DNA of 64,000 nt from Alistipes sp. (GCA_021202985.1 JAJQCA010000014.1:1-64000), one strand, 5' to 3'; counted from the first letter of the stretch, positions 21,661 through 33,810 are shown. Numbers and translations: made by a program. Notes: generated from the sequence alone by a model not told the origin.

Positions 21661-24600
21661 ATGCAAATGAAGTATATACATTCTCTGAAAATAAAGTCCG
21701 GAGGTGTCTTCCTGTTTGCTACCCTGATTGTGATGGCCGTTGCGTCTGCATCTGCCGTCGCAGGAGATGGCCTAACGGCGTCTCCCGCCACAAGGCTACA
21801 GGAACGGAGACTTATAAATATTAACGGGGTTGTTTTGAGCGACGACGACGGTTCGCCCCTGCCGGGGGTTGCCGTACTCGTAGTCGGGACCTCGACGGGA
21901 ACCACCACATCCGGCGACGGACGGTTCTCGTTGGGGGTTCCCGAGAACTCGGTCCTGACATTCTCGTTCCTGGGTCTTCGCACCGTGGAGGTTGCCGCCT
22001 CCCCGCAAATGACCGTACGTATGGAACCGGACACCCATATGATAGACGAAATCGTTACCGTGGCCTACGGGAGCCAGAGGAAGATAAGCGTAACGGGGTC
22101 CATAGCATCGATAGGCACGGAGGAACTGTCACGCAGTTCGGCCACCAACGTCGCCAGCGCCCTTGCCGGGCGCCTTCCCGGACTTACCATCATGCAGAAC
22201 TCCGGACACCAGCCCGGTAAGGACGCGGTGACGATGTACCTGCGCGGGCAGTCCACCCTAAACGACTCCAGCCCGCTCATCCTTATCGACGGGGTGCCCC
22301 GCACCAACCTGAGCGTACTCGACCCCAACGAGATCGAGACCGTGACCGTCCTTAAGGATGCCTCTGCCACGGCCGTATTCGGTGTGAGGGGTGCCAACGG
22401 GGTACTGCTGATAACCACCCGGCGGGGTACGGAGGGGAAACTGGAACTTAGTGTCAACTTCGATTACAGTATGTCCAGTTTTACCACCCGCCCCACTCGC
22501 GTCCACTCATGGGAACATGCCGAGCTTCGTAACCAGGCCGCCCGCAACGACGGCTACTCGGAAGATAACCTCCCCTATACCGATTACATGATAGGTATGT
22601 ACAAATCGGGAGAAAACCCGGTATTCTATCCCGACAGGGATACTTACCGCGAGTTTTTCCATAAATGGGCGCCCACATACAAATTGAATGTAAACATGTC
22701 GGGGGGCAACCAGAAGGTGCGTTATTTCCTCAACGCGGGCTATATAAACCAGCACGGGATAATGAAGGTCGACAAGCATACGGGAAGGGACTATGACGCC
22801 CGTTTCCGTATGGACCGTTTCACCTTCCGCAGCAACCTCGATTTCAATATAGCCAAATCCCTGACCGCGGCGCTGAATATCGGTTCCTATCTCCAGAGGG
22901 TCAACCAGCCTTCCCTTTCGGGCGGCGGCGACACTATCGAGAAGGGTGCCACGGAATATGCGATGACCGTGGCCCCGACCTTGCCCGGCCCTCTTACGGC
23001 CGAGGGCTACGGCGCCCCGGCCGGGGAAGTGCTTGCTTATTATAATGCCCTGTACGGGTATACCCACAGGGCCGGTTACCGCCGGGTGACGACTGTCAAT
23101 CTCAATTCCTCCTTCTCGCTCGATTGGAAACTCGGCTTTATTACCGAGGGCCTGAGCACCAGGGGTATGATAGCGTTTGACAATGTAAATATAAATTATC
23201 TAGACAATCAGCTTCCCTTTGATGAATATGGGGCATATGTTGCCCGGTCAGCAGACGAGCAGAGTTATTATTATATTATGACCGACAGGGACCCCGTTTT
23301 TCATACCAACAAATACTACGATACGAACTACTACATAAATCTACAGTATACCATTAATTATGCACGGTCGTTCGGCTTGCACGACGTGACCGGCCTGCTG
23401 CTCGCCCAGCGCGACAACTGGCAAAGTTACGGGGCGGAAGTCCCCTATAATATGGTGGGATTCGCCGCAAGGGCCACCTATTCGTATGATTACAGGTACC
23501 TGGCCGAGATAAATATGGGGTACAACGGTTCGGAGCAGTTCAACCCCAACCGTCGCTTCGGCTTCTTTCCTGCAGCCTCCATTGGCTGGATAATAAGCAA
23601 TGAAAGCTTCCTAAAGGACAACCGAGTACTTACCAACCTAAAGTTTCGTGCTTCGCTCGGCAAGGTCGGCAACGATAAATTGCACGCTGCCAGGTTTCTT
23701 TACATCGACCAGATAAATATGTACGGGGGCGGTACCCTGCCTTCGCTGGGCAGCGGGCAGTACATATATCAGGGTAAGATCGCCAACTCGGACGTAACCT
23801 GGGAGACGGCGGTGAAACAGAATTACGGTATAGACCTGCAGCTCTGGGGGTCGCTCTCGTTCTCGGCCGACGTTTTCCGCGAGAAGCGCGAAGATATCCT
23901 CATCAGCCTTACCACTATTCCGGACTTCTCGGGTATAGAGGCCGGTAATCTTCCTGCTGTAAACTGGGGCCGGGTGGACAACCGCGGCTACGAACTGGAA
24001 CTGACATACCTGAAGAAGTTCACCGGCGACCTAGCTGTTCAGTTCCGTGGGAATTATTCCTACAACAAGAATACTGTAAAATACGCAAACGAGGTCACTT
24101 ATCCCGAAGACTATGCCGTAAGGAAGAGGATCGAGGGTTTCAGCCTCGGTCAGCAATTCGGCTATATCCGCGATTTCAGTAACGGTGGTAACGGATATAT
24201 CAATACCCAGGAGGAACTCGACGCGCTTCCGGATTATTCGGCCATCGGCAAACCCCGTATCGGAGATTTTAAATACGTCGACGTGAACGGGGACGGTAGG
24301 CTCACAGCTGCCGATATGGTTCCTATCGGCTATACCAGGGTACCGCGAATTAACTACGGCGCCTCTTTTGTGGTGGACTTCAAAGGGTTCGACGTGTCCG
24401 TACTCTTCCAGGGCATCGCCAAGACATCAGAACGTTACCTGGGTTCGGGTGTGGAGGAATATAGAGGTCATGACGGTTCGTACAATGATATGCATTTGAA
24501 TGCGTGGACCGAGGAGAGATACATGAACGGGGAAAAAATAACCTATCCCGCCCTGTCAATGATTACCAACCTGAACCATACTTCCAACGATTTCTTCGTT

Positions 24601-24831
24601 ATGAACCGCTCGTTCCTGAGGCTTAAGAATATCGAGGTAGGATATTCCCTGCCACAGTCGGTTTTAAAAAAGATCAGTATTCGCAATTGCAGAGTGTACG
24701 TTCGCGGAGATAACGTCGCGACATGGCACAATCTGAGGATGAAATCGTTCGACCCGGAACTTAACCATTGGGGAGAAACCCAGTATCCCATATCAAAAAT
24801 GTGGACGTGCGGAATCAATATAACATTCTAA
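21661..24831 (+). CDS. susC-like: SusC-like TonB-dependent outer-membrane transporter
   Basis: Carboxypeptidase-like N-terminal domain; plug PLILIDGVPRTNLSVLDPNEIETVTVLKDASATAVFGVRGANGVLLITTRRG; C-terminal WTCGINITF. Confidence 0.96.
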   Translation: MQMKYIHSLKIKSGGVFLFATLIVMAVASASAVAGDGLTASPATRLQERRLININGVVLSDDDGSPLPGVAVLVVGTSTGTTTSGDGRFSLGVPENSVLTFSFLGLRTVEVAASPQMTVRMEPDTHMIDEIVTVAYGSQRKISVTGSIASIGTEELSRSSATNVASALAGRLPGLTIMQNSGHQPGKDAVTMYLRGQSTLNDSSPLILIDGVPRTNLSVLDPNEIETVTVLKDASATAVFGVRGANGVLLITTRRGTEGKLELSVNFDYSMSSFTTRPTRVHSWEHAELRNQAARNDGYSEDNLPYTDYMIGMYKSGENPVFYPDRDTYREFFHKWAPTYKLNVNMSGGNQKVRYFLNAGYINQHGIMKVDKHTGRDYDARFRMDRFTFRSNLDFNIAKSLTAALNIGSYLQRVNQPSLSGGGDTIEKGATEYAMTVAPTLPGPLTAEGYGAPAGEVLAYYNALYGYTHRAGYRRVTTVNLNSSFSLDWKLGFITEGLSTRGMIAFDNVNINYLDNQLPFDEYGAYVARSADEQSYYYIMTDRDPVFHTNKYYDTNYYINLQYTINYARSFGLHDVTGLLLAQRDNWQSYGAEVPYNMVGFAARATYSYDYRYLAEINMGYNGSEQFNPNRRFGFFPAASIGWIISNESFLKDNRVLTNLKFRASLGKVGNDKLHAARFLYIDQINMYGGGTLPSLGSGQYIYQGKIANSDVTWETAVKQNYGIDLQLWGSLSFSADVFREKREDILISLTTIPDFSGIEAGNLPAVNWGRVDNRGYELELTYLKKFTGDLAVQFRGNYSYNKNTVKYANEVTYPEDYAVRKRIEGFSLGQQFGYIRDFSNGGNGYINTQEELDALPDYSAIGKPRIGDFKYVDVNGDGRLTAADMVPIGYTRVPRINYGASFVVDFKGFDVSVLFQGIAKTSERYLGSGVEEYRGHDGSYNDMHLNAWTEERYMNGEKITYPALSMITNLNHTSNDFFVMNRSFLRLKNIEVGYSLPQSVLKKISIRNCRVYVRGDNVATWHNLRMKSFDPELNHWGETQYPISKMWTCGINITF

Positions 24832-24842
24832 AGAGCTGGAAG

Positions 24843-26654
24843 ATGAAAAATATATATCGGGCAATCATGGCATTGCTACTGGCCGGAACGGTGAGTTCGT
24901 GCGAGAAAGTTCTCGACAAGGCGCCCGACGGCGAAATAACGCTCGAGGAGGTCTTCTCGGACCCCGAAATGGTTGGAGCCTTCCTCAATACCTGCTACGG
25001 TAATATCAAAATGAAAGGTTTAAATTATAACGGTCGGGACTATATCCCCGTAGCACTTACGGACGACGCCTGGTCTTCTTCCGACGATGAGGGCCTAAAC
25101 ATAACCGGAGCCTACCAGGGACAGGTTTGGGATTCCTGGCACCGCGTCCGTGACGAAGTAGGCGACTGGTACGTCCTCTGGTACCAGGTGCGCTTGTGCA
25201 GCCAGTTCATCGACCATATCGACAATGCGACGGTACGATCCGAAGAGGAACGCAGCCGCTGGAAGGCCGAGGCATATATTCTCAAAGCCTACTTCTATTC
25301 CGAACTGGTCAAGTGGTACGGTAAAGTGCCTATCCAGCGGGAAGCCTACCGTTATGACACGGATTTTTCGGGTACGGTACGCGAGCCGGTGGTCGAGGTG
25401 GTGAAATTTATAGAAGAGTTGTGCGACGAGGCCCTCTCTTCCCCCACCCTGCCGTGGCGTATAACCACTTCGGCAGAGACCATGAGGGTTACAAAAGCCC
25501 TTGCATGGGCTATCAAATCCGAGATGTGGCTGTTCGCCGCCTCGCCGCTCCATAACGGCGGGCAGAATTACTGGCAAAATGCCTATGAGGTAAACCGCGA
25601 CGCGGTGAAAGCATTGAAAGACGAAGGGTACGAACTTTTCACTACCTGCTCCGCTCCGGAAACATACGGCACCGGTCCGGCAGCGGCCTACCACCAACTC
25701 GCTTGTACGGCTATGCAATACTCCTCCATGCCTACCGACCGCGAAACCATCTGGCAACACGCCCACGGTGCAGGCCAGAACTGGGCATTTAATTACGTCG
25801 GCCTCGAAGAAAATATGCATATGGCAGGTTGTTGCCCGACCCAGGAACTGGTGGACGCCTACGAAGTAACGGATGGCACGGTGGCCTACCCGCTGCTGGA
25901 CCTCGCCCGACCCTACGCGGACGAAAAACACCTCCAACCGAATTTCAATCCCGCGGCGCTCTCCCTCTATGACGAGAACGATCCGTATGCGAACCGCGAT
26001 CCGCGATTCTACGTATCAGTACTATACAACGGCTCTGAGATAGAAATAAATGGGGATAAAATCACAATGGAGATTTACGAGGGCGGAAGGCACGCCATAG
26101 AGCATGACCAGGGTGCCGGTCGCCACACCCGGACCGGTTACTATAACCGTAAAACCGTAGTCCCGGGTGCAGGCGGCAAAGTGGATATAATAGGTAGTCC
26201 ATGGAAGTTTTACAGGCTGGCCGGCGTAATGCTTAACCTGGCGGAAGCCGCCGTGGAATCGGGCAATCTCGCCGATGCTTACGAAGCCGTGAATGAAATC
26301 CGCAGGCGGGTGGGAATGCCCGACCTTCCTCCCGGACTGACTCAGGATGAACTGCGCCACCGTGTGAGAAACGAGAGACGTGTGGAGCTTACGTGGGAAG
26401 AGACACGCTACTTTGACCTTCGCCGCTGGCAGAATCCGGACGGCGACCTGGCTTATTACCATAAATACCTCACCCGGATGTATATCCGCAAGGACCCTGC
26501 TACAGGGCAGTTCACATACGAACGGGCTAACATTTGGGACAGGGAGCGGTACGGCTATGAGAATCGCGATTTCTTCATGCCGCTCAGGGATACCGAAGTT
26601 AGCAAATTATGGGATGTGACGGGGGAGAACTGGCAAAATCCCGGTTGGTATTAG
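24843..26654 (+). CDS. susD-like: SusD-like lipoprotein
   Basis: Lipobox GTVSSC; LAEAAVESGNLADAYEAVNEIRRRVGMPDLP; NERRVELTWEETRYFDLRRW. Confidence 0.95.
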   Translation: MKNIYRAIMALLLAGTVSSCEKVLDKAPDGEITLEEVFSDPEMVGAFLNTCYGNIKMKGLNYNGRDYIPVALTDDAWSSSDDEGLNITGAYQGQVWDSWHRVRDEVGDWYVLWYQVRLCSQFIDHIDNATVRSEEERSRWKAEAYILKAYFYSELVKWYGKVPIQREAYRYDTDFSGTVREPVVEVVKFIEELCDEALSSPTLPWRITTSAETMRVTKALAWAIKSEMWLFAASPLHNGGQNYWQNAYEVNRDAVKALKDEGYELFTTCSAPETYGTGPAAAYHQLACTAMQYSSMPTDRETIWQHAHGAGQNWAFNYVGLEENMHMAGCCPTQELVDAYEVTDGTVAYPLLDLARPYADEKHLQPNFNPAALSLYDENDPYANRDPRFYVSVLYNGSEIEINGDKITMEIYEGGRHAIEHDQGAGRHTRTGYYNRKTVVPGAGGKVDIIGSPWKFYRLAGVMLNLAEAAVESGNLADAYEAVNEIRRRVGMPDLPPGLTQDELRHRVRNERRVELTWEETRYFDLRRWQNPDGDLAYYHKYLTRMYIRKDPATGQFTYERANIWDRERYGYENRDFFMPLRDTEVSKLWDVTGENWQNPGWY

Positions 26655-26684
26655 AATAACTGGAACTCCTTAATCTTCTGCAAA

Positions 26685-29600
26685 ATGAGACTTAAAAATC
26701 ATATCACACACATACTACTCCTCGTGGCGCTGGCCCTTCCCGCGACAGGACTTTACGGGCAGGATAACGGCCTGAGGGTGCTGAGCGGAACGGTGACCGA
26801 CGAAACGGGCGCACCGCTGTCCGGGGCTCTTGTCCGGACGGCCAATGGTAAGAACGAAATTGTTACCGGCCGGGACGGAAGTTATACAATCCGTATAGCC
26901 GACCGAAGCTCTCATCTCGTGGTTTCATTTCCCGGATACGGCGACCGTATAGTAGAGGCCGAGCCACTGAAAGCGGTTTCAGTGCGTCTGGAGCCGGATA
27001 TTACCGGAGCCGACATGGTTATCGACATGGGCTATACCCGCCAAAACCGGAACTCAATAACCGGGGCAGTAGCATCGGTTCGCGGTGAACAGTTGGAAAA
27101 ATATCCCGTAGCCAACCTTTCGCAGACATTCGTCGGTAATTTCACGGGGCTTACCTCTATGGAGGTCTTCTCCGAACTCTCCTCCGCCAGCGTATGGAAC
27201 ATAATCCGCGGCAATTCAACCATAAACGGCCGCGACCCGGTGGTGGTTATCGACGGGGTAATCTGTCCCAACACGAATTTCGATTATATTACTCCGCAGG
27301 AAATAGAATCGATTTCCATTCTCAAGGATGCTTCTACGACGGCCCTGTACGGGATACAGGGAGCAAACGGCATAATTTCAATTCGAACCAAGAGGGGCCA
27401 CGCGGGTCCTACCCGGGTAGGGGTCTATTTCAGCCAGTCGTTGCAACAGATGACCCGACGGCCGAAGTTTATAAATTCTGCCCGGTACGCGGAACTGCGC
27501 AACGAAGCCGGGTACAATGACGGCCGGGGTGCCTATTCACAGTTCACACAGCAGCAGGTCGAAAACTATCGAAGCGGTGCCGACCGGCAGCTCTATCCCG
27601 ATAACGACTACTACGGCATGTTCATGCGCGATTTCGCCAATATGCAGCAGGCCGGGGTGAACGTTACGGGGGGGCGACGAGAAAGTTAAGTATTACTCCA
27701 ACGTCAATTTCATGTACCAGCACCTCCCGTTCAAGATAGCCGAAAAGGATGATTACGATCCCACGCCGTCCAACTACTTCGTGAATTTCCGCTCTAACGT
27801 GGACGTTAAAATCAACAATTTTATAGACGGTTTCATGAGCCTGAGCGGAAATATCCGGAATATGAAGACTGTGAGGGAAACCAACACCTCCGTTTACAGC
27901 CATATATTCAACCTGCCGCCCACTATGTACGGGCCGATAACACCATACGAGGAGGACCCCGAATATCCCGGCAAACTAATCGGAGGGCAGGTATTGACAC
28001 ATGAGCAGGAACCCAGCCCCGTGTACGGTTTGCTGAACCGTTCGGGTTATATCAAGAACCTGTATACACATATCCTTGCGCAGGCGGGGCTTAACTTCGA
28101 CCTGGGTTTCGTTACCCCCGGACTGTCGCTGAAGGGCCTCATCGCCTACCAGACGGAGAGCCTGAACGCCACCAGCACCCTCAAAGATTATGAAAGGTGG
28201 ATAAGGACGTCCGATACAGGCAAACTGGAATTCATGAAATACGGTACGCAGAACAACACTCCGCTGGTTTACGACAAGAGTAAGAACTTCGCATACAATT
28301 CTAATTTCTTCGCCGGCGCGGATTACCATCGCAATTTCGGTCTGCACGGAGTCGACGCTACGGGCTATTTCTACCACCTCGAACAGGACAAGGGAAGCTG
28401 GTCGTCCACAGCGGGTATGCTCCCATACAAACGGCAGAGCCTCGGGGTGACGGCAACCTATTCCTATGCGGGGAAGATCTTCCTCAAGGGCGACCTGGGT
28501 TATTCGGGTTCCGACCAGTTCCATCCCGACCACCGCTTTATAACCACTCCGGCCGTTTCTGCCGCGTGGGTTATATCGAAGGAGGGCTTCATGTCCTCGG
28601 CAGGGTGGCTGGATTACCTTAAAATCAGGGCCTCCTACGGAGTCAGCGCCAACGACCAGCTCGGATATGACCAGCGGTTCCTTTACCTCGACGACTTTAC
28701 GGCAGGCAACGGCTACGACGGGCTGCGGGGCAACCCGGACATAACGGCCGAGAAGATGAAGAAACAAAATTACGGGCTGGATATTTCCGTCCTGGGCAGG
28801 TTCTCTGTTTCGCTCGACTATTACCGGGATAAGTGCGGCAATATGCTTATCGACCCGACTGGTGTCATACCGGAATACCAGGGCATTTTACTGAGCAATT
28901 ACGCTAAGACGAACGAAGGTGTAATGAAAAACTCCGGGGTTGAGGTTGCCCTCTCCTATATGGAGCGCTTCGGCCGGGACTGGACCGTGTTCGCCACACT
29001 CAATTTCAGCACCAACAAGAACACGGTAGTGGATATCAAGGAGGCGGCCAACCCCGAATCTTACACCTACCGATACCGTAGTACCGGTTACAGTCTCCAC
29101 CAGCCCTTCGGTTATATTATCGACAAAAGCAACGGCAACGGATATTTCAACTCACAGGCGGAACTTGACAACAGTGGCCTGACCTACTCGTTCGGCACAC
29201 CCCGTGTGGGCGACTTTATCTACAAGGACCTCAACGGGGACGGAGTTATAGACGAGAAGGACCAGGCGCCTATCGGTTACACCTGGCTTCCGAGGCAAAC
29301 TTACAGCCTCACCGGAGGATTCACGTACCGCAACTGGGAGTTGAGCTTTATGTTGCAGGGGGTGGCCAAAGTCCATTCGTACGCCTCAGGCGTCGGATTG
29401 TTCGAGAACGTGAACGAAGGTGTGTTCAACGACATACACCTCAACGCATGGACGGCGGAAAGATATGCCGCCGGGGATAAGATCACCTATCCCGCATTGT
29501 CACTGGAATCGACCACCAACCATGTGGCGAACAGTTACTTTGTTATGAACCGTTCATACATGAGGCTCCGCAACCTGGAGATTGCGTATACCCTGCCACT

Positions 29601-29769
29601 GTCGTCGTCGGCATTCATCCCGGCCGAAAAAATACGTTTCGCCCTGCGCGGACAAAACCTTTTCACCATAGACAAGATGAAATCCAAATACATCGACCCG
29701 GAGACCGGTTACCTGAATGCCTTCCAGCCTTACAGGGTTTACAGCCTCGGAATCAGCCTCGTTTTCTGA
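26685..29769 (+). pseudogene. susC-like: Second SusC-like TonB-dependent transporter, split by a +1 frameshift at G7 (about 27668-27674) into ORFs 26685-27689 and 27712-29769
   Basis: Removing one G gives VNVTGGDEKVKYYSNVNFMYQ, the canonical SusC continuation; as given it reads VNVTGGRRES*. Confidence 0.9.
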
Positions 29770-29788
29770 CCATAAAACACTGCAAATT

Positions 29789-31621
29789 ATGAAAAGGATA
29801 ATATACTTTGTAACTACGGCGCTTGCGTTCGCCTTCTGGCAATGCTCGGACGCGCTGGATATGGAGCCGGACGGGAGGCTGGAAATAAAGGAAATTTTCA
29901 GCGATTACCTCCGGACGGCGGCATATTTCAATTCTTGCTACAACTATATCGCGGAACGGGGATTCACCTATGAACCGGGAAGCCCCACCCTGCTCGCCTC
30001 GTTCAGCGACGAGGCGCACGACTCCGAGGACAATAAAGACGGCTCGGTGTCCGCGTGGTACCGGGGAGTGGTTTCGCCCTCCTATAATCCCGTTGCAACC
30101 ACGTCGGCAGACCATTGGGGAAACTATTTCAGGGGTATCCGCAAATGCAACAGTTTCCTGCAGTACATATCCGACCCGGAAATCGCCACCTACGAGTTTA
30201 ACGAGGAGGAGAAAGCGGGATGGATCGCGCAGATCCATGTGATACGGGCTCACCTCTACCTGCAGTTATTCAAAAGGTACGGACCGGTACCGCTCATAGC
30301 CACCCCGTACGAGCTGGACCACGACTACTCCGCCGACAGGCGGGAGCCTGCCGAGAAGATGGTGGACTTCATCCTCGCCGACTGCGACAAGGCCCTTGCC
30401 ACACCAGAGCCGGAGACCTCTTTCTACGGTTTCAGGTGGGACCGTCCGGGGGATATCCATATTATGACTCGAGGAGTAGCCTACGCCATCAAATCGCAAG
30501 CGGCTCTTTACGCCGCGTCGCCGCTCTGGTACGAACAGGGGAGTAAATACACATGGGCTAAGGCTGCCGAAATCACCAAAGAGGCACTCGACATGTGTCT
30601 TGCCAACGGTTTCAGCCTTTACACCGACCAGCCCGACCCCACTTACGCCCAGAACGCTTATGCCTACTACTTCATCACGCGGTCCGACGCCAACCGGGGC
30701 TGGGACAAGGAGACCATACTCGACTCGCGCGGCCTGAGCGCGCAGGTGTGGAAGTATGCCGGCCTGCCCACCACGGGAGGGATGTCGAAGGCGGGTCCGT
30801 GCCCCACACAGGAGCTGGTGGACGCATACGAAACCGTCGATGGCCAGCCTGTACTGGACCTTACATCCCCCTATGCCGACGCTGAGCATACCCGGCCGAA
30901 TTACAATCCGGCGAGTATCTACGACCCGGACGATCCTTACGCCAACCGCGACCCCCGTTTTTACGCTTCGATTTACTACAACGGTGCGGTACGGAACCTG
31001 GACAATCCCTCGGGTACCCTTGTAGAGACTTTCGTAGGCGGGAACGAGGGTATTTCGGACAGGGTAACCGAATCCATCTATACGCGGACCGGTTACTACC
31101 TGCGCAAATTCAACAACTGGCGGTCCGGTATCGGCAACGAGACCGACGGCTGGATGCGCATATACCGGCTCGGAGAGCTGTACCTGAACTTTGCAGAGGC
31201 GGCCTATAACCACTCCGGACCGGACTCTCAGGTACCGTCCACGGTACCGGGCCAGCCGGCAATGTCGGCGCGCGAAGCTGTGAACGCCATCCGGAACAGG
31301 GCCGGGATGCCCGACCTGCCATCAGGAATGAGCACAGCCGATTTCGAACTGCGGTACCGTAACGAAAGGCGTGTGGAGCTGGCTTTCGAGGAGCATCGCT
31401 TCTTCGATGTCCGCCGCTGGAAAATACTGGACCATACGGACCGTTACATTACAGGAATGAAAATAGAGGCGTCCCCGTCAGGGTATATATACCAGAGGCT
31501 TCCTCTCCAGCAAAGGCCCAATTATGAGGACAAATACCTTCGATACCCCATTTCACAGTCGGAGATAAACAAGATGCTTTACCAGACCGGGGAGAACTGG
31601 CAGAACCCGGGGTGGGAATAG
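29789..31621 (+). CDS. susD-like: SusD-like lipoprotein
   Basis: Lipobox AFWQC; LGELYLNFAEAAYNH, AVNAIRNRAGMPDLP, NERRVELAFEEHRFFDVRRW. Confidence 0.95.
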   Translation: MKRIIYFVTTALAFAFWQCSDALDMEPDGRLEIKEIFSDYLRTAAYFNSCYNYIAERGFTYEPGSPTLLASFSDEAHDSEDNKDGSVSAWYRGVVSPSYNPVATTSADHWGNYFRGIRKCNSFLQYISDPEIATYEFNEEEKAGWIAQIHVIRAHLYLQLFKRYGPVPLIATPYELDHDYSADRREPAEKMVDFILADCDKALATPEPETSFYGFRWDRPGDIHIMTRGVAYAIKSQAALYAASPLWYEQGSKYTWAKAAEITKEALDMCLANGFSLYTDQPDPTYAQNAYAYYFITRSDANRGWDKETILDSRGLSAQVWKYAGLPTTGGMSKAGPCPTQELVDAYETVDGQPVLDLTSPYADAEHTRPNYNPASIYDPDDPYANRDPRFYASIYYNGAVRNLDNPSGTLVETFVGGNEGISDRVTESIYTRTGYYLRKFNNWRSGIGNETDGWMRIYRLGELYLNFAEAAYNHSGPDSQVPSTVPGQPAMSAREAVNAIRNRAGMPDLPSGMSTADFELRYRNERRVELAFEEHRFFDVRRWKILDHTDRYITGMKIEASPSGYIYQRLPLQQRPNYEDKYLRYPISQSEINKMLYQTGENWQNPGWE

Positions 31622-31773
31622 GTCGGTTGTAGTAGTCGGAAGTCAGTCAGCGACCCTACCCCGCCGCCGCCGGGCATTGCCCCGAAGCCGGCGGGGAGGG
31701 TTTTCTCCTGAGAAACCAGTAACAACTATGCCGCGGCGTTTCGGCGAAGCGGTTTAAAACCCAAGATGTACGG

Positions 31774-33585
31774 ATGATTCGGACAGTTATTCTATTCATA
31801 GCAACTTTATACGCATGCGCCGCCGCGGGACAGGCCGGCCACTCGCAGTGGGCGCTTACGGACGCACTGGGAAGGCAAAGTCCCGGCTACGGGGAGGTGG
31901 GGGCCGAACGCCCGGGGAAATATGTAGGAATTTTCTACTGGACATGGCACGAAGGCGCGGACAAAGGTTACCGTATCGGCAACATCACCGAAATACTCCG
32001 CGAGCACCCCGAAGCCACGCTCGACGGCAGCCACCCGGCATGGGATATCGGGGCGAACAACTATTTCTGGGACGAGCCGCTGCTGGGCTATTACCGCACC
32101 ACCGACAAGTGGGTTCTTCGCAAACACGCCGAGATGCTGGCCGATGCAGGGGTGGACGTGGTGTTTTTCGACTGCACGAACGGAAGTATGACCTGGAAGG
32201 ATTCTTATGAGGCGCTTATGGAGTGCTGGAGCGAAGCGATGCGGGACGGGGTGCGGGTGCCGAAGGTCTGCTTCATGCTTACTCTGTGGCCCATCCCGTG
32301 GGGCTACGCATCGCTAAGGCAACTGTACGAGGACGTTTACCGTCCCGGGTACCATCCCGAACTCTGGTTTATGTGGGACGGCAAGCCACTCATAATGGCC
32401 TACGACGAGAGTATACCCGACGACGGGGACCCGCTGAACGACGAATTGAGGAGTTACTTCACCTTCCGCCCCGGCCAGCCCGACTATGTGGACGGCCCGG
32501 CCGACAACCGGCAGTGGGGCTGGATGGAGGTCTACCCGCAGAATCCTTACGGCCTGCGAGAGAACGGTACCTGCGAGCAGGTGCCGGTAAGCGTTTCGCA
32601 GAACGCCAACTGGGCCAACGGCGGCCATTGCTACGCCTTCAACGCACCCGGCACCTTCTCACGAAGCTACACGCAGGCCGGCGGCGGATATTCAGACGTA
32701 CCGGACGCGCACCTCTACGGTTTTAATTTCGCAGAGCAGTGGGAACGGGCCTACGCACTCGATCCCGATCTTGTGTTCGTAACGGGCTGGAATGAATTTA
32801 TCGCAGGCAAGCACGAAAACTGGCCCCCGACCAATCCCCATAAGCCGTTCGCGTTTCCGGACCAGTACGACTGGGACCGCAGCCGCGATATAGAGCCGGT
32901 AAGGGCGTGGGGCGAATATGCCGACATTTATTACTGCCAACTGGTGGCCTGTGTTCGTCGGTTCAAAGGAGTGGCCCCGCCGCCCGTCTATTCTCCGCCT
33001 GTCACCATCGACATAACGCAGGCCGGGCAATGGGACGGGATCGAACCGTCTTACGACCATTACCGGGGCAACACGTTCGACCGCTCCCATCCCGGGTACG
33101 CCGACAGGTTTTACACGGACGACTCCGGGCGCAACGATATCGTGAAAGCCCGGGTTGCCCGGGACGGACAATACGTCTATTTGCACGTCGAGACAGCCGA
33201 ACCTCTCACCGACCCCGATGGACAGCAAAACTGGATGCTCCTTTTTATAGATGCAGACAGGGACAAGCAAACCGGATGGGAAGGTTACGATTTCGTGGTG
33301 AACCGACGGGTGGAAGGTGGCAAAGCCTCAGTCCACCGCACTTCGGCAGGATGGAACTGGGAGCAGGCCGGGACAGCGGACTGCCATATCGACGGCAACC
33401 GTCTTACGCTCCGCGTGCCACGCGGGCTGTTGGGCATCGCGGCCGATGAGGAAATAGACATCGAATTCAAATGGAGCGACAATATGCAGGACGAGGGGAA
33501 CATTATCGACTTTTACGTCAGCGGGGACACGGCGCCCGGCGGCCGCTTCAATTTCGTCTATTCACCCGGCGAGGGGCACAGATAA
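31774..33585 (+). CDS. Putative GH71/GH99-like hydrolase with C-terminal CBM9-like beta-sandwich, secreted
   Basis: KYVGIFYWTWHEG, DVVFFDCTNGSMTWKDSYEAL, LVFVTGWNEFIAG; C-terminal YLHVETAEPLTD..NWMLLFIDADRDKQTGWEGYDFVVNR. Confidence 0.6.
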   Translation: MIRTVILFIATLYACAAAGQAGHSQWALTDALGRQSPGYGEVGAERPGKYVGIFYWTWHEGADKGYRIGNITEILREHPEATLDGSHPAWDIGANNYFWDEPLLGYYRTTDKWVLRKHAEMLADAGVDVVFFDCTNGSMTWKDSYEALMECWSEAMRDGVRVPKVCFMLTLWPIPWGYASLRQLYEDVYRPGYHPELWFMWDGKPLIMAYDESIPDDGDPLNDELRSYFTFRPGQPDYVDGPADNRQWGWMEVYPQNPYGLRENGTCEQVPVSVSQNANWANGGHCYAFNAPGTFSRSYTQAGGGYSDVPDAHLYGFNFAEQWERAYALDPDLVFVTGWNEFIAGKHENWPPTNPHKPFAFPDQYDWDRSRDIEPVRAWGEYADIYYCQLVACVRRFKGVAPPPVYSPPVTIDITQAGQWDGIEPSYDHYRGNTFDRSHPGYADRFYTDDSGRNDIVKARVARDGQYVYLHVETAEPLTDPDGQQNWMLLFIDADRDKQTGWEGYDFVVNRRVEGGKASVHRTSAGWNWEQAGTADCHIDGNRLTLRVPRGLLGIAADEEIDIEFKWSDNMQDEGNIIDFYVSGDTAPGGRFNFVYSPGEGHR

Positions 33586-33810
33586 AACAGAGATATAAAA
33601 CATCGTCTCCCTGCCGGAGGATTGCGAAAGCCTTCCGCCAGGAAGGGCGGCCAGCCGGAATACCCGGTGGAGAGCATCTCCGGTTGGCATTGGTAGCGGC
33701 CGGCTCCTGTCTGTGACGGCCACCCCCCCCGGGGAATACGTCTCATCGCGCACTCCCGGGGCAATTCCTGCCCGCGCACGCAGGCACCCGCAAAAGCACA
33801 CTTAATAAAT

